Positions 26,714 through 35,118 of a stretch of 64,000 nucleotides of DNA are shown here, one piece after another (within the stretch, counting starts at the first letter, position 1; each line of letters starts with the position of its first letter). Position numbers and translations under genes: made by a program. Below the pieces are notes generated by a model that saw nothing but the letters and a program-made list of their open reading frames with translations, was not told the origin of the DNA and made no database searches. This DNA comes from Halobacillus faecis (GTDB lineage: Bacteria > Bacillota > Bacilli > Bacillales > Halobacillaceae): positions 41,393-105,392 of the forward strand of contig NZ_BJYD01000028.1 in the NCBI RefSeq assembly GCF_007991335.1, given 5' to 3'.

Positions 26714-26839
26714 AAGGTCAGGGTTTCCTATTCCAACCGCGATTGTCCTGAAAAACACCTGAAGAACAGACCATCCTCATGTTATGTACAATCCTGACGT
26801 TTGATCCAACCTACCACCACTAAAAGAGACTGATGCTCT

Positions 26840-27067
26840 TCATATCAACACCGTGATGATTGGAATGAAAGCAAGGAGAATGTAAAAAGCCGCGTATTTC
26901 CTTTGTTCATCCATCCAATTTTGTATGCCGAGTAATAAGAAAAGTCCTCCTATGATAAGCGCATTGGTTTGGGAGGATGGGTTGAAATGTTCATTAAAGA
27001 GCCTGACCATCATCCAGATCATGGCGATGACACCACAGAGGGCGATGAAAATCCGAAATGCTTTCAT
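26840..27067 (-). CDS. Small membrane protein
   Basis: A 75-residue protein with three short hydrophobic segments: MKAFRIFIALCGVIAMIWMM, a central GGLFLLLG and the C-terminal FIPIITVLI. The start is the ATG at 27067, which overlaps the stop codon of the preceding gene (ATGA), so they form one unit. No family recognised. Confidence 0.65.
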   Translation of the reverse strand: MKAFRIFIALCGVIAMIWMMVRLFNEHFNPSSQTNALIIGGLFLLLGIQNWMDEQRKYAAFYILLAFIPIITVLI

Positions 27068-27522
27068 GCGGCCATGCTCCTTGTTTCTATGTATTCCTCG
27101 TAATAATACTCTTTCGCTTCCCACTTCTTCTTCCCGTCCCGGAACCCTGTCACAAGACCAACCACTAAGAAAATGGCCCCCATGATCCATGAGGCGTTAG
27201 CACCTAGAATCGCAGGTAGTAAAATATCCAACGAATTGGTCACAGATGAACGTAGCTGGAAAAGCGTTCGACGGTCTCTCCAGCGTTCATCCCAAATCCG
27301 CCACAACTCTTCATTCGTTTTCCTGCTCATGTACGTTTCATAGAGGAAAAATCCATAAAACACGACCGCGCCCAAGTAAAAGAGACCTGGAACTTTATCG
27401 AAAAAGATCTGCCCTAAGCCGATACATAAGGCCATAATCAAAAATAGATGCCAGACCGATTTACGGGCTTTGTTCCTAATTTTTTTCTGGTCCACGCTTT
27501 CTTTTTTTAGTGCTTCTTCCAT
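27064..27522 (-). CDS. Membrane protein, four helices
   Basis: A 152-residue protein with a charged N-terminus, two helices (about 24-62), a basic amphipathic loop (RKTNEELWRIWDERWRDRR), and two more hydrophobic segments (about 95-125). Coupled to the downstream small protein. No family recognised. Confidence 0.65.
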   Translation of the reverse strand: MEEALKKESVDQKKIRNKARKSVWHLFLIMALCIGLGQIFFDKVPGLFYLGAVVFYGFFLYETYMSRKTNEELWRIWDERWRDRRTLFQLRSSVTNSLDILLPAILGANASWIMGAIFLVVGLVTGFRDGKKKWEAKEYYYEEYIETRSMAA

Positions 27523-27547
27523 TCGAACCCCTCGCGATCATATGTAA

Positions 27548-27793
27548 TCAGATAAATATGAGACCATATAAGGAGATGCTAAAAATGAGGACGCAAAGAG
27601 TAATCGTAATCATCGGTTCTACTTTCTTTCCCTTTTCCCTCATATCCCGCACTCTCGTAATAACGACCGAAGGTGCCAGGAAAACCCATCCCCATTCTGC
27701 TCGGAATGGGAGATCGGTGAACAGCATCAATAGAAAAATAAGAACGGCGGCACCAAAGAGAAAATGCCCCAGCCATCTCCAAGTTTTTTTCAA
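27548..27793 (-). CDS. Small membrane protein, paralogue of the gene upstream
   Basis: An 81-residue, two-helix protein from a TTG start with GAGGAGG upstream. It shares order and motifs with the protein at 27904-28146: FTDLPFRAEW versus FTDFPFRWEF, then APSVVITRVRDM versus VPSVVVMRVKDI, and a C-terminal FSISLYGL versus FGFSLYSL. A tandem duplication. Function unknown. Confidence 0.7.
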   Translation of the reverse strand: MKKTWRWLGHFLFGAAVLIFLLMLFTDLPFRAEWGWVFLAPSVVITRVRDMREKGKKVEPMITITLCVLIFSISLYGLIFI

Positions 27794-27903
27794 ATCGTTT
27801 CCTCCTCTACTACACAGGCTAATAACAATGGATGTTCTATTTTTATAGAAACATGGCCCTTTTCAAAGAGAACTTATTGGACGGATGAAGTACACTTCAA
27901 CCT

Positions 27904-28146
27904 TCAACTCCATAATAAACTGTACAGAGAAAACCCAAAAATACATACGCTAAATGCAATAGCAAGTACCGGTTCGATTTTCTTCCCATTCTGGATGTCT
28001 TTTACTCTCATAACCACCACGGATGGCACGGAACAAATCCACAGGAACTCCCATCGGAAAGGGAAATCCGTAAACAGCGGTAGGATGAGGGCTAAAAAAC
28101 CAGCGACTAGAAAAATAATCCCTACTCTGTCCCAAAACTTGTACAT
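27904..28146 (-). CDS. Small membrane protein, paralogue of the gene downstream
   Basis: An 80-residue, two- to three-helix protein. The start at ATG 28146 is chosen because GAGGAGGG lies 5 nt upstream. Same layout as the 27548-27793 product: hydrophobic segment, FTDFPFRWEF, SVVVMRVKDI, K-x-x-P motif (KKIEPV/KKVEPM) and a final hydrophobic helix. Function unknown. Confidence 0.7.
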   Translation of the reverse strand: MYKFWDRVGIIFLVAGFLALILPLFTDFPFRWEFLWICSVPSVVVMRVKDIQNGKKIEPVLAIAFSVCIFGFSLYSLLWS

Positions 28147-28203
28147 GAAATCCCTCCTCAACGCTCCACCGGTCCCATTGTAACAGAAATTTCCGTTTTT
28201 ATG

Positions 28204-28235
28204 GAAAAAAATAACCCTTCCTGGACTAGGAAAGG
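28204..28235 (-). terminator. Terminator of ectC
   Basis: Minus-strand stem AACCTTTCC / GGAAGGGTT followed by ATTTTTTT, directly after the stop codon. Confidence 0.75.
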
Positions 28236-28622
28236 TTACGTTTCATCGACCGGATAGACCCCGTCTTCATCATGGATTTCATCCCCGCTGATCGGTGGAT
28301 TGAACACGCAGATCATCCGCATATCCGTTTTCGCCCGCAGAATGTGCTCATCATGTTCATCGAGGGCATAAAGGACGCCCTGTTCGATCGGCCATGTCTT
28401 TTGATCTTTGAGTGTGACGACTTCTCCCTCCCCTTCGATACAATAGACCGACTCCAGGTGGTGCTTGTACCAAATATGCGTTTCCGTACCGGCACGGATG
28501 ATTGTGTCATGGACCGAATAGCCCATGCCGTCTTTCTTGACGATCAGGCGCCGGCTGTTCCACGTCCCTCCGTCAACATCCTGACTCGTCCCAATCACAT
28601 CTTTCAGAGCTACAACCTTCAC
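28236..28622 (-). CDS. ectC: L-ectoine synthase, solitary
   Basis: A 128-residue cupin enzyme that cyclises N-gamma-acetyl-diaminobutyrate to the compatible solute ectoine. The family's key residues are all present: Glu57 in [14 protein letters not shown], Tyr85 in [11 protein letters not shown] and His93, the metal ligands, plus the N-terminal GGTWNSRR and the C-terminal [12 protein letters not shown] start with AGGAGG at 7 nt. The usual partners ectA and ectB are not beside it: the neighbours are a small membrane protein and a lipoprotein. It is a monocistronic unit with its own terminator. It may supplement a complete ect operon elsewhere, or act on another substrate. Confidence 0.95.
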   Translation of the reverse strand: MKVVALKDVIGTSQDVDGGTWNSRRLIVKKDGMGYSVHDTIIRAGTETHIWYKHHLESVYCIEGEGEVVTLKDQKTWPIEQGVLYALDEHDEHILRAKTDMRMICVFNPPISGDEIHDEDGVYPVDET

Positions 28623-28796
28623 TGGATCTCCTCCTTCTTTTCCAATCTATTCCCTATCCATAAGAGTAGAACGCGCCCTTTTCCAACCTTTATGTAAAAA
28701 AATACACCTGGAGACCTACGAGAATTACACCTACAGACGCTGAGCAAAGGCGAAGGAAAAACCTATACTGGATGTAGATGAAAAAAAGGAGCGATC

Positions 28797-29495
28797 ATGA
28801 TGAAGAAAATTTACAAAACCTTGCTAGGTGCAAGTTCCTTGATGGCGCTGGCCGGCTGTTCATTCGTGCAGGCGGGTGAACAGGTCGAAGAGACACTCCG
28901 GGTCGAGCACGCGGAAGCTGAAAAACTGAATGTGGAGATCGATATGGGAGTCGGAGCGCTTACCTTAGGAACAGGAACGGAAGACTGGCTGGAAGGTTCC
29001 TTCCTATACCCTGAAAACCATTGGATTCCAAAGCTCTCTCATCGAAACGACACGATCAAACTTACGCAAACGAAGCAGAAAAAGAAAATTATGAACAAAC
29101 AAAAGAGTGAATGGGATGTTCTCTTAACTAAAAACACCCCTCTCGACCTTTCCATCCAGACGGGCGCAGCAGAAACAACCCTGGATCTAACCGAAGCTAA
29201 ATTGCACAACCTCTCGATTGAGGCAGGCGTAGGCGAATGCACGGTCGATTTATCAGGAGACTATGAGGAAAGCTTTGATAGCAAAATCCAAACAGGGGTT
29301 GGGGAAAGTATCGTGTACCTGCCTAAGAAAACAGGTGTGAAAGTCACCGCAGAGAAAGGAATTGGAGAGATTCATATGGAGGGTCTGACCAAGATGGGAG
29401 ATTCATGGGTGAATGAAGCCTACGATTCCAGTGCCACACGCATCCATATCGATGCGGAAATGGGAGTCGGGGACTTGACGTTCATCGTAAAATAA
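28797..29495 (+). CDS. Lipoprotein with toast-rack / LiaF-like beta domain
   Basis: A 232-residue lipoprotein (lipobox LAGC). The mature part is a repeat-rich beta fold: IDMGVGALTLGTG, IQTGAAETTLDL, IEAGVGECTVDL, IQTGVGESIVYL, AEKGIGEIHMEG, AEMGVGDLTFIV, i.e. a G-V/I-G-E-x-x-L unit recurring about every 20-25 residues. This is the toast_rack_N plus LiaF-type C-terminal domain seen in cell-envelope stress proteins. Tandem ATG ATG start after AAAGGAG. It sits outside the membrane; no lia-type kinase is nearby. Confidence 0.85.
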   Translation: MMKKIYKTLLGASSLMALAGCSFVQAGEQVEETLRVEHAEAEKLNVEIDMGVGALTLGTGTEDWLEGSFLYPENHWIPKLSHRNDTIKLTQTKQKKKIMNKQKSEWDVLLTKNTPLDLSIQTGAAETTLDLTEAKLHNLSIEAGVGECTVDLSGDYEESFDSKIQTGVGESIVYLPKKTGVKVTAEKGIGEIHMEGLTKMGDSWVNEAYDSSATRIHIDAEMGVGDLTFIVK

Positions 29496-29530
29496 AAAAC
29501 CGCTCGTGCGATCCGAGCGGTTTTCCTTTT
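29496..29530 (+). terminator. Terminator of the toast-rack gene
   Basis: Stem AAAACCGCTCG / CGAGCGGTTTT with a T-rich tail. Confidence 0.9.
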
Positions 29531-29548
29531 TCCAGTTCCACATCCCCT

Positions 29549-30364
29549 TCATGAACGGAGCCGTACTTGACGGGAGTTCTTCACCTTATACATTTCCTGA
29601 TCCGCTTCATCGAGAATCGTTGCGAAATCACTAGCGCCGAACTCGAAATTACGTACTCCGATACTGATCCTGATGGGAATGGTGTGCTCTTCTATAAGAA
29701 AAGGTTCTTCGAACGCATGGTGGATGCGGCCACATAGTTCAGCCGTGCTTTCCCTATGCTGGATTTCCTGGAGAATGACGAACTCATCGCCGCTCAACCG
29801 GTATACCTGGCCTGTTCCCTTCACTGATTCGTGGAGGGCGAAAGCGATGTAGCGGAGCACTTCATCTCCCGTCACGTGCCCATATGTATCGTTGATCGCC
29901 TTGAAATCATCCACATCAATGAAAAGCATGGCGAATTCGCCGCTTTCCTCATCACTCAGGAAAAATTGCTGTAGCGCATGTCTATTCGGAATCCGTGTCA
30001 AATCATCATGTAAAATTGTGTTGTGGGAGCGTTCGAGGTTCGCCAGTGTCTTGTTGATGTTTGCATTCAGTTCCCCCACGATCCCTCCCGTGTGAAATTG
30101 ACTCCGCGCCGATAAGTCACCGTTTTTGACCGAATTCAATACACGATTGAAGTGATGGATGAACATTTTTGTGAAGAAATAATAGATCAAATAATTGACG
30201 GCTCCGAGCAAAGCCCCTGCAAATGCGGAAGCGATCATAAAGAACACAAACTGTTCGCCCGGAATGGGGATGAACTGATCGAGGGTCAAAGAGAACCCTG
30301 TGCCCAGAATGACGCCAACAGCGATGTAGATGAAAAGCATCCATTGTAAGTAATTCGATTTCAT
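29549..30364 (-). CDS. Membrane-bound diguanylate cyclase
   Basis: A 271-residue protein: two N-terminal membrane helices (about 5-28 and 38-66), a HAMP-like linker (HHFNRVLNSVKNGDLSARS), then GGDEF domain with signature SGDEF (RLSGDEFVIL), preceded by the metal-binding FIDVDDFKAINDTYGH. S for the first G occurs in active enzymes. I see no RxxD inhibitory site just before the signature. The start is ATG 30364 with AAAGG upstream; earlier in-frame starts lack one. Makes c-di-GMP, probably in response to a membrane signal. Confidence 0.9.
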   Translation of the reverse strand: MKSNYLQWMLFIYIAVGVILGTGFSLTLDQFIPIPGEQFVFFMIASAFAGALLGAVNYLIYYFFTKMFIHHFNRVLNSVKNGDLSARSQFHTGGIVGELNANINKTLANLERSHNTILHDDLTRIPNRHALQQFFLSDEESGEFAMLFIDVDDFKAINDTYGHVTGDEVLRYIAFALHESVKGTGQVYRLSGDEFVILQEIQHRESTAELCGRIHHAFEEPFLIEEHTIPIRISIGVRNFEFGASDFATILDEADQEMYKVKNSRQVRLRS

Positions 30365-30598
30365 AAAATGACGACCTTTCCAGAAGGGTAAGAGCTTACT
30401 TCTAAGCATCTAGTCTATTTGACCTGAGCACTTTGGCTCTACGATAGGAATTACCCCTCCCATCACTTCTGAAACCTTCCAATGTTCAAATGATGCCGGA
30501 CAAGGATTCCGGTTCTCTTCCGAAGGTCCTACGACCTGCAGACTTGAAATTGTTCTTGCCCGTTTTTGTTTTGAGGTCTGTTGAATTTTACGATAAAG

Positions 30599-30624
30599 AA
30601 GCCCGGAACAAAAGTCCCGGGGTT
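30599..30624 (-). terminator. Probable terminator of the 30.6-kb GNAT gene
   Basis: Imperfect minus-strand stem CCCCGGGAC / TTCCGGGC followed by TTCTTTA. Weak tail. Confidence 0.5.
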
Positions 30625-30628
30625 TACA

Positions 30629-31099
30629 TTATTCTTTGATCATGGTGATGAAAGGACACGCTTCTGTTTGAAAGGAAGCCTGTTCAACAAACCCCATGTT
30701 TTCATAAAGACGGATGGCCCGTTTATTGAAAGTGGCAACGGAAAGGCGGACGGGCATCCCTTCATTTTCCTTAAGGATTTCAGCAAGGACCGTTTTTCCA
30801 AAAAGGTGCCCGTGCCCCTGTCCCGTCAACGATGGATGCATACCGAGCCCCATGTCGACCGCAACTTCCGCGTAAACGCCATCTTTCTCCCCGGCCGGAA
30901 CTTTCGCACTTTCCCCCGTACAAAAGAAGCCGATCAGTGCTCCTTCCTCATCCAGAACCGACCGATAACTTCCGTCCAACCGCTCGGCAAGTGCCTCTTC
31001 TGAGAGTTCCACATTGTAAAAATCATAAGGCGGCTCGTACGTCCACCGGAGAGATTCTTCCGCATATTCTTTCGTCATGGCTTGTACAGAAAGGTTCAA
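30629..31099 (-). CDS. GNAT acetyltransferase
   Basis: A 156-residue GNAT protein. Seen: EVAVDMGLGMHPSLTGQGHGHLFGKTVL, in which Q-G-H-G-H is the acetyl-CoA loop, and FNKRAIRLYENMGFVEQASF near the end. TTG start at 31097-31099 after GGGGGG; the frame is open further but no other start has a ribosome binding site. Neighbours give no hint of substrate. Confidence 0.88.
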   Translation of the reverse strand: MNLSVQAMTKEYAEESLRWTYEPPYDFYNVELSEEALAERLDGSYRSVLDEEGALIGFFCTGESAKVPAGEKDGVYAEVAVDMGLGMHPSLTGQGHGHLFGKTVLAEILKENEGMPVRLSVATFNKRAIRLYENMGFVEQASFQTEACPFITMIKE

Positions 31100-31115
31100 G
31101 CTGCTCCCCCCTCTT

Positions 31116-31379
31116 TCAGCACCAGTCCTTTTCGTATTGTTCCATCTCGGCAAGCATCATCTGCAGCCGAGATTTCTCCGGCGCTTTTGTTATTTTGTGT
31201 TTCTTTTCATACCGATACGCCCCTTTGCGGTGCGCTTTCGCCAGTTTTCCAGGGTGTTTCAGCCACGGATGCCTCGGCTCACTTTCCTCATACTGTCTCA
31301 CGTTCAGCAGAATGTCCATGTGCTTCCGGATGATGCGCTCCCGGTGATGGCGGTAATAATCGGCACTTCTGTTTTTCAT
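31116..31379 (-). CDS. Hypothetical basic protein
   Basis: An 87-residue protein very rich in His, Lys, Arg and Tyr (YYRHHRERIIRKHMDILL at the start; RKGAYRYEKKHKITK in the middle). Starts at ATG 31379 (AGGA upstream). Could bind nucleic acid by charge alone. It lies 16 bp before the GNAT start. No family recognised. Confidence 0.55.
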   Translation of the reverse strand: MKNRSADYYRHHRERIIRKHMDILLNVRQYEESEPRHPWLKHPGKLAKAHRKGAYRYEKKHKITKAPEKSRLQMMLAEMEQYEKDWC

Positions 31380-31507
31380 ACGATCCACGTCCTGTTCCTC
31401 GAGATTTGACACGATCCCGTAAGGAGGCTCAAGGAATTCACCCTCTCCCTACAGGAACGTATCAAATGGCGTGGGGATCCTCATGACTCTGCACCTCTTT
31501 CTCTGCA

Positions 31508-32722
31508 TCAGGCAAGCAGACACTCGTGTTCATAAAGATACGCATACCTCAAATCGATGAAAAGGAAGTGCTGATCCGTCAGCGGGAAACTGAACGTCCT
31601 CACCATTTCCTTCGTTTCGATATCGGAATAAAGACCAGAAAGCAAGCCAGTATTGAGCGCTTTCATCTGCATCACGTTTTCAAGGAAATAGGGACGGAAC
31701 GCCCAATTGGATCCGCGTTTGTGCGGTTCCAACTCCCATACATCGGTCTTTTTCCTGAAGTTCGAGGATACTTGCTGACCGTCGATGTGGCAGACGAACA
31801 TCCGGAAGCTCTCCTCATCGAACTCCTCGGTGATGCCTTCGATGAAAACGTCGGATTTCTTCGGCCCTTCCCACTTGGGCAGAAGGTTCTTCACTTTTTT
31901 CTCCCATGCTCTTATGAAATCATGGCGCTGCTGCAACAGACTCTTTTCACGCTGGACATAGCCGGCCATCTTCCCCCCGATATCGAGAGCCAGTGACTCC
32001 CGGGTGACCGGTTGGAAAGACGGATACCCAAGATAGAAGCCCTGGTAGTAGCGGCTGCCATGTTTCCATGCGAAATAGAGCTGGTAGTCATCTTCTATGT
32101 TTTCAAAAAGGAGCGCCGCCCCAATACGGTGGGCAAGCATCGACAGCGAGAACATGATGTCATGGAACGTGTCGCCGTTTTGCTGGCGGATGATTCTCGA
32201 ATCGATTTTCAAAATATGCGGCTCCAGCTGGCGGATGCGGTCGATGTTCGAGCTCTTCGCCCCGACATGATCGACAGCGATCTGGATGCCGTAGGTTTTG
32301 TAGTAGAGAAGCAGATGGTTCAACGTCTCGAACTCCTCATCAAAATCGTGCTCGGTGACTTCGATGACGACCCGCTTCATATCCAACCCTTTTTGCTCAT
32401 ATTCAAGAAGCGATTGCAACAGGTCGTCCCCGTCATTGATCATCAGCTGTTTGGCATTGCGGTTGATGAACAACAGCCCGTCGGTCCCTTTTTCTAAAAT
32501 CTGGTCGACGGCAAGTCTCAGCACATGTTGATCGACTTCGACTTTGAATTCTTCCGGAACATCAGGGTCAAGAAAAAAAGGACCGAGACTGTGCCACTTG
32601 CCATTTTCTTCGTAACGCGCCAGTACTTCATGGCCGATGACGTCCTGATTGATGGCGCTGACGATCGGCTGAAAGACTGGTCTGATTTTATGTAAGTTGC
32701 CTAAGATATCGAGTGGATCCAT
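31508..32722 (-). CDS. ykuI: EAL-domain protein, YkuI-like, degenerate active site
   Basis: A 404-residue cytoplasmic protein matching B. subtilis YkuI in length and plan: EAL domain (about 1-245) followed by the PAS-like YkuI_C domain (about 260-400). The EAL signature reads EVL in GHEVLARYEE, and the loop-6 DDFG is VDHVG in IAVDHVGAKSSNIDR, so metal binding for c-di-GMP hydrolysis is probably weakened; B. subtilis YkuI binds c-di-GMP but hydrolysis is not established. ATG with AGGAGGGGG upstream. Lies near the diguanylate cyclase, but not in one operon. Confidence 0.88.
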   Translation of the reverse strand: MDPLDILGNLHKIRPVFQPIVSAINQDVIGHEVLARYEENGKWHSLGPFFLDPDVPEEFKVEVDQHVLRLAVDQILEKGTDGLLFINRNAKQLMINDGDDLLQSLLEYEQKGLDMKRVVIEVTEHDFDEEFETLNHLLLYYKTYGIQIAVDHVGAKSSNIDRIRQLEPHILKIDSRIIRQQNGDTFHDIMFSLSMLAHRIGAALLFENIEDDYQLYFAWKHGSRYYQGFYLGYPSFQPVTRESLALDIGGKMAGYVQREKSLLQQRHDFIRAWEKKVKNLLPKWEGPKKSDVFIEGITEEFDEESFRMFVCHIDGQQVSSNFRKKTDVWELEPHKRGSNWAFRPYFLENVMQMKALNTGLLSGLYSDIETKEMVRTFSFPLTDQHFLFIDLRYAYLYEHECLLA

Positions 32723-32871
32723 GTGTCCCCCTCCTGCTTTTCTTTATCTGTACCCATTATACATGATTCTTCTTTCTTTGAATAAAAGATAACCCAACAG
32801 GGAAAAGAAGAAAACCATGATTGAAATTTCTTTACGAACTAGAAACTTCCTAAATACCATATACACGACCA

Positions 32872-32900
32872 TACTATTCGTCTGATAGAGTCATATAATA
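32872..32900 (+). promoter_or_regulatory. Sigma-K/E-like promoter
   Basis: CATATAATA at 32892-32900 matches CATANNNTA, the -10 of sigma-K and sigma-E promoters. An AC dinucleotide (32873-32874) lies 17 bp upstream, as in sigma-K -35 elements. It precedes the cell-wall hydrolase by about 30 bp, which fits mother-cell expression. Confidence 0.5.
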
Positions 32901-32930
32901 CGGGGAAGTCTTGAAAGGAGACTGACTACT

Positions 32931-34625
32931 ATGAAAACTGTTGTCATAGATGCTGGTCACGGAGGGTCTGATCCTGGTGCAACCTATCGCGGATTCCAGG
33001 AGAAGACCTTTAATTTGTCTATCGCCATGAATGTCCAACGCATCCTTTCGATGAATTACCAAGTGAGAGTTCTCATGACACGTACAACAGACGCTACGGT
33101 ATCCCTTGCGGCCCGTACAAGTCTCGCCAATCGTGAAAATGCCGACTTTTTCCTATCGATTCACAACAACGCGGCTGGAGGAAGCGGATTCGAAACGTAT
33201 ATCTATAACGGACCGCTCAGTCCCAATACACGCACCTATCAAAATATCATCCACGACTCCACCTACCGCGCCATCCGAGGATATAATGTACGCGATCGTG
33301 GGAAAAAACGTGCCAATTTTTATGTAACGAGGGAGACCGATATGAGTTCCCTGCTCATTGAAGTCCTTTTCGTCGATAACCCTGGTGACCTGGCCCTCCT
33401 CAGAAATTCTGCTTTCATCAATGATGTGAGCCGCGGAATCGCAGAAGGTGTCGCGGATGCGCTCAATCTATCAGAAATGCCGTCACCTCCCCCAACACCG
33501 AACCCCGACGTTTTGTACCGGGTCATCGCAGGATCGTTCCAGAACCGCGAAAATGCCGAACAACGGATCGAGTTGCTCGCCGCCCAAGGGTTCCCTGGCT
33601 TTGTCGTACCGACGACGATCTCAGGAACAACGTATTACCGAGTGCAAACAGGCGCTTTTTCTAATGAAGAAAACGCGAAAGAACAGGTAGAGCTTCTCAA
33701 GCGCATCGGCATTACGGATGCTTTCATCGTCAGAGGAGAAGATCCCCCTGCCCCACCACAGCCGGAACCGGAAGAGCCTGAAGATGACTTGTTCCGTGTG
33801 GTCGCAGGGTCGTTCAGAAACCGAGAGAATGCGGAAGAAAGAGTCACGGCTCTCGCCCAGGAAAGCATCGATGGCTTTATCGTCCAGGCGGAGATCGACG
33901 GTCTCACGTATTACCGTGTTCAGACCGGAGCCTACGCTGACAGGGAAAACGCAGAGGCCGAAGTGGAACGCCTCGAATCCATCGGCATTACAGGTGCCTT
34001 CATCACCGGCGGAGGGTCAACGCCACCGACTGTGCCGGACCCTGAACCCGAGCCAGAACCGGAACCACCTGTAGACGACGGGGGCTACAAGATCCTCGGA
34101 GATATGTATTTGACAGCCTGCCAGCTCGATGCTTACGCGAAAACCGTCAACCCTGACGCTCCTGACCTCGGCCGCTTCTATTTGAAATATGGAGAAGCAT
34201 ACGGCATCCGCGGCGACGTCGCTTATGCCCAGGCCCTAAATGAAACCAACTACTTCCGCTTCACTGGAGATGTGCGAGCGGACCAGAACAACTACGCTGG
34301 CATCGGTGCGACCGGTGGCGGCGTTCGCGGAGCCACTTTTGAAACACCTGAAGAAGGCGTCCATGCCCACATCCAACACCTTTACGCCTATGCATCAATA
34401 GAAGCGATCCCTGCAGGACTTGAAAAAGTCGATCCGCGCTTCGACCTCGTCACCCGCGGCATCGCACCGACGTGGACCCGCTTGAACGGCCGGTGGGCTG
34501 TTCCCGGGGATACGTATGGACAGCTGATTTTGCAGCTTCATGAGCGGAATATTAATCATGCGCTTGAAGAGATGGATGAGCAACGCGTGCAGTTGAATGA
34601 TGTGCTTGATGAGATAAAAAAATGA
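32931..34625 (+). CDS. Amidase - SPOR - SPOR - glucosaminidase cell-wall hydrolase
   Basis: A 564-residue bifunctional peptidoglycan hydrolase. Residues 1-180 are amidase_3 with the zinc triad His10 (DAGHGGSDPG), Glu24, His78 (SIHNNA) and catalytic Glu144 (LLIEVLFVDN). Two SPOR repeats follow (about 194-268 and 286-358), joined by Pro/Glu linkers. The C-terminal part (about 385-555) is a LytG-type glucosaminidase with Glu in QALNETNYFRFTG. No signal peptide: like CwlC, it probably acts in the mother cell and lyses it to free the spore. Fusing a glucosaminidase to a CwlC-like amidase is not the usual Bacillus plan. A sigma-K-like promoter precedes it; a terminator follows. Confidence 0.92.
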   Translation: MKTVVIDAGHGGSDPGATYRGFQEKTFNLSIAMNVQRILSMNYQVRVLMTRTTDATVSLAARTSLANRENADFFLSIHNNAAGGSGFETYIYNGPLSPNTRTYQNIIHDSTYRAIRGYNVRDRGKKRANFYVTRETDMSSLLIEVLFVDNPGDLALLRNSAFINDVSRGIAEGVADALNLSEMPSPPPTPNPDVLYRVIAGSFQNRENAEQRIELLAAQGFPGFVVPTTISGTTYYRVQTGAFSNEENAKEQVELLKRIGITDAFIVRGEDPPAPPQPEPEEPEDDLFRVVAGSFRNRENAEERVTALAQESIDGFIVQAEIDGLTYYRVQTGAYADRENAEAEVERLESIGITGAFITGGGSTPPTVPDPEPEPEPEPPVDDGGYKILGDMYLTACQLDAYAKTVNPDAPDLGRFYLKYGEAYGIRGDVAYAQALNETNYFRFTGDVRADQNNYAGIGATGGGVRGATFETPEEGVHAHIQHLYAYASIEAIPAGLEKVDPRFDLVTRGIAPTWTRLNGRWAVPGDTYGQLILQLHERNINHALEEMDEQRVQLNDVLDEIKK

Positions 34626-34658
34626 GCCAGTCTCCTACTCTAGGAGTACTGGCTTTTC
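34623..34658. terminator. Terminator after the hydrolase gene
   Basis: Stem GCCAGT(C)TCCTA / TAGGAGTACTGGC with T run, between convergent stops. Confidence 0.8.
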
Positions 34659-34663
34659 TATTA

Positions 34664-34837
34664 TTATAAGCTTGTTGCCATCCAAATGAGTAAAAAAGCA
34701 AATCCTACAGCAGCCACGAGGTGAACACCATTTCCCTTCGTTATTCCTTTTGCTATATCAAAGTCTCTAAGAATAATGGCTCCCCAACCCGCTGAAACCA
34801 ATAGAATAATAATGACTGACATAAGCGTATCATTCAT
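34664..34837 (-). CDS. Small membrane protein, 57 residues
   Basis: ATG at 34835-34837 with GGAGGG 5 nt upstream opens a frame of 57 residues ending at TAA 34664. Two hydrophobic segments (MSVIIILLVSAGWGAIIL and VAAVGFAFLLIWMATSL) flank a short basic loop. Below usual length cut-offs but the ribosome binding site and amino-acid pattern are convincing. No family recognised. Confidence 0.7.
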   Translation of the reverse strand: MNDTLMSVIIILLVSAGWGAIILRDFDIAKGITKGNGVHLVAAVGFAFLLIWMATSL

Positions 34838-35118
34838 AATAGCCCTCCATACTATTCTTTAGGACTCTATTACCTGGAGAGGCTACTGACAAACCCTTTT
34901 GGTCCATCATATACCAGTTAAAGGAGAAATATATGATCTAAAGGCATCAATAAACACCTTTAAAGATACAATCCAGCTCTTCCCCTTGCACTTTTCACGC
35001 GATACCATTAAAGTATATAATGGTTCAAATCCTGCCTAAATGGTAATGGATATAATAGAAACAATACATTTACAAAAATACTATGATTATTTTCAATAAA
35101 GAAAGGGTTCAGATAGAT
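34838..35118. other. Intergenic, promoter region of dus
   Basis: AT-rich, no conserved protein. Likely holds the promoter for the dus gene and for the small minus-strand protein. Two short inverted repeats without T runs. Confidence 0.35.

Noticed and set aside
28147..28796. Search for ectA and ectB around ectC
   Set aside because: No acetyltransferase or aminotransferase frame is present on either side; ectC is alone here.
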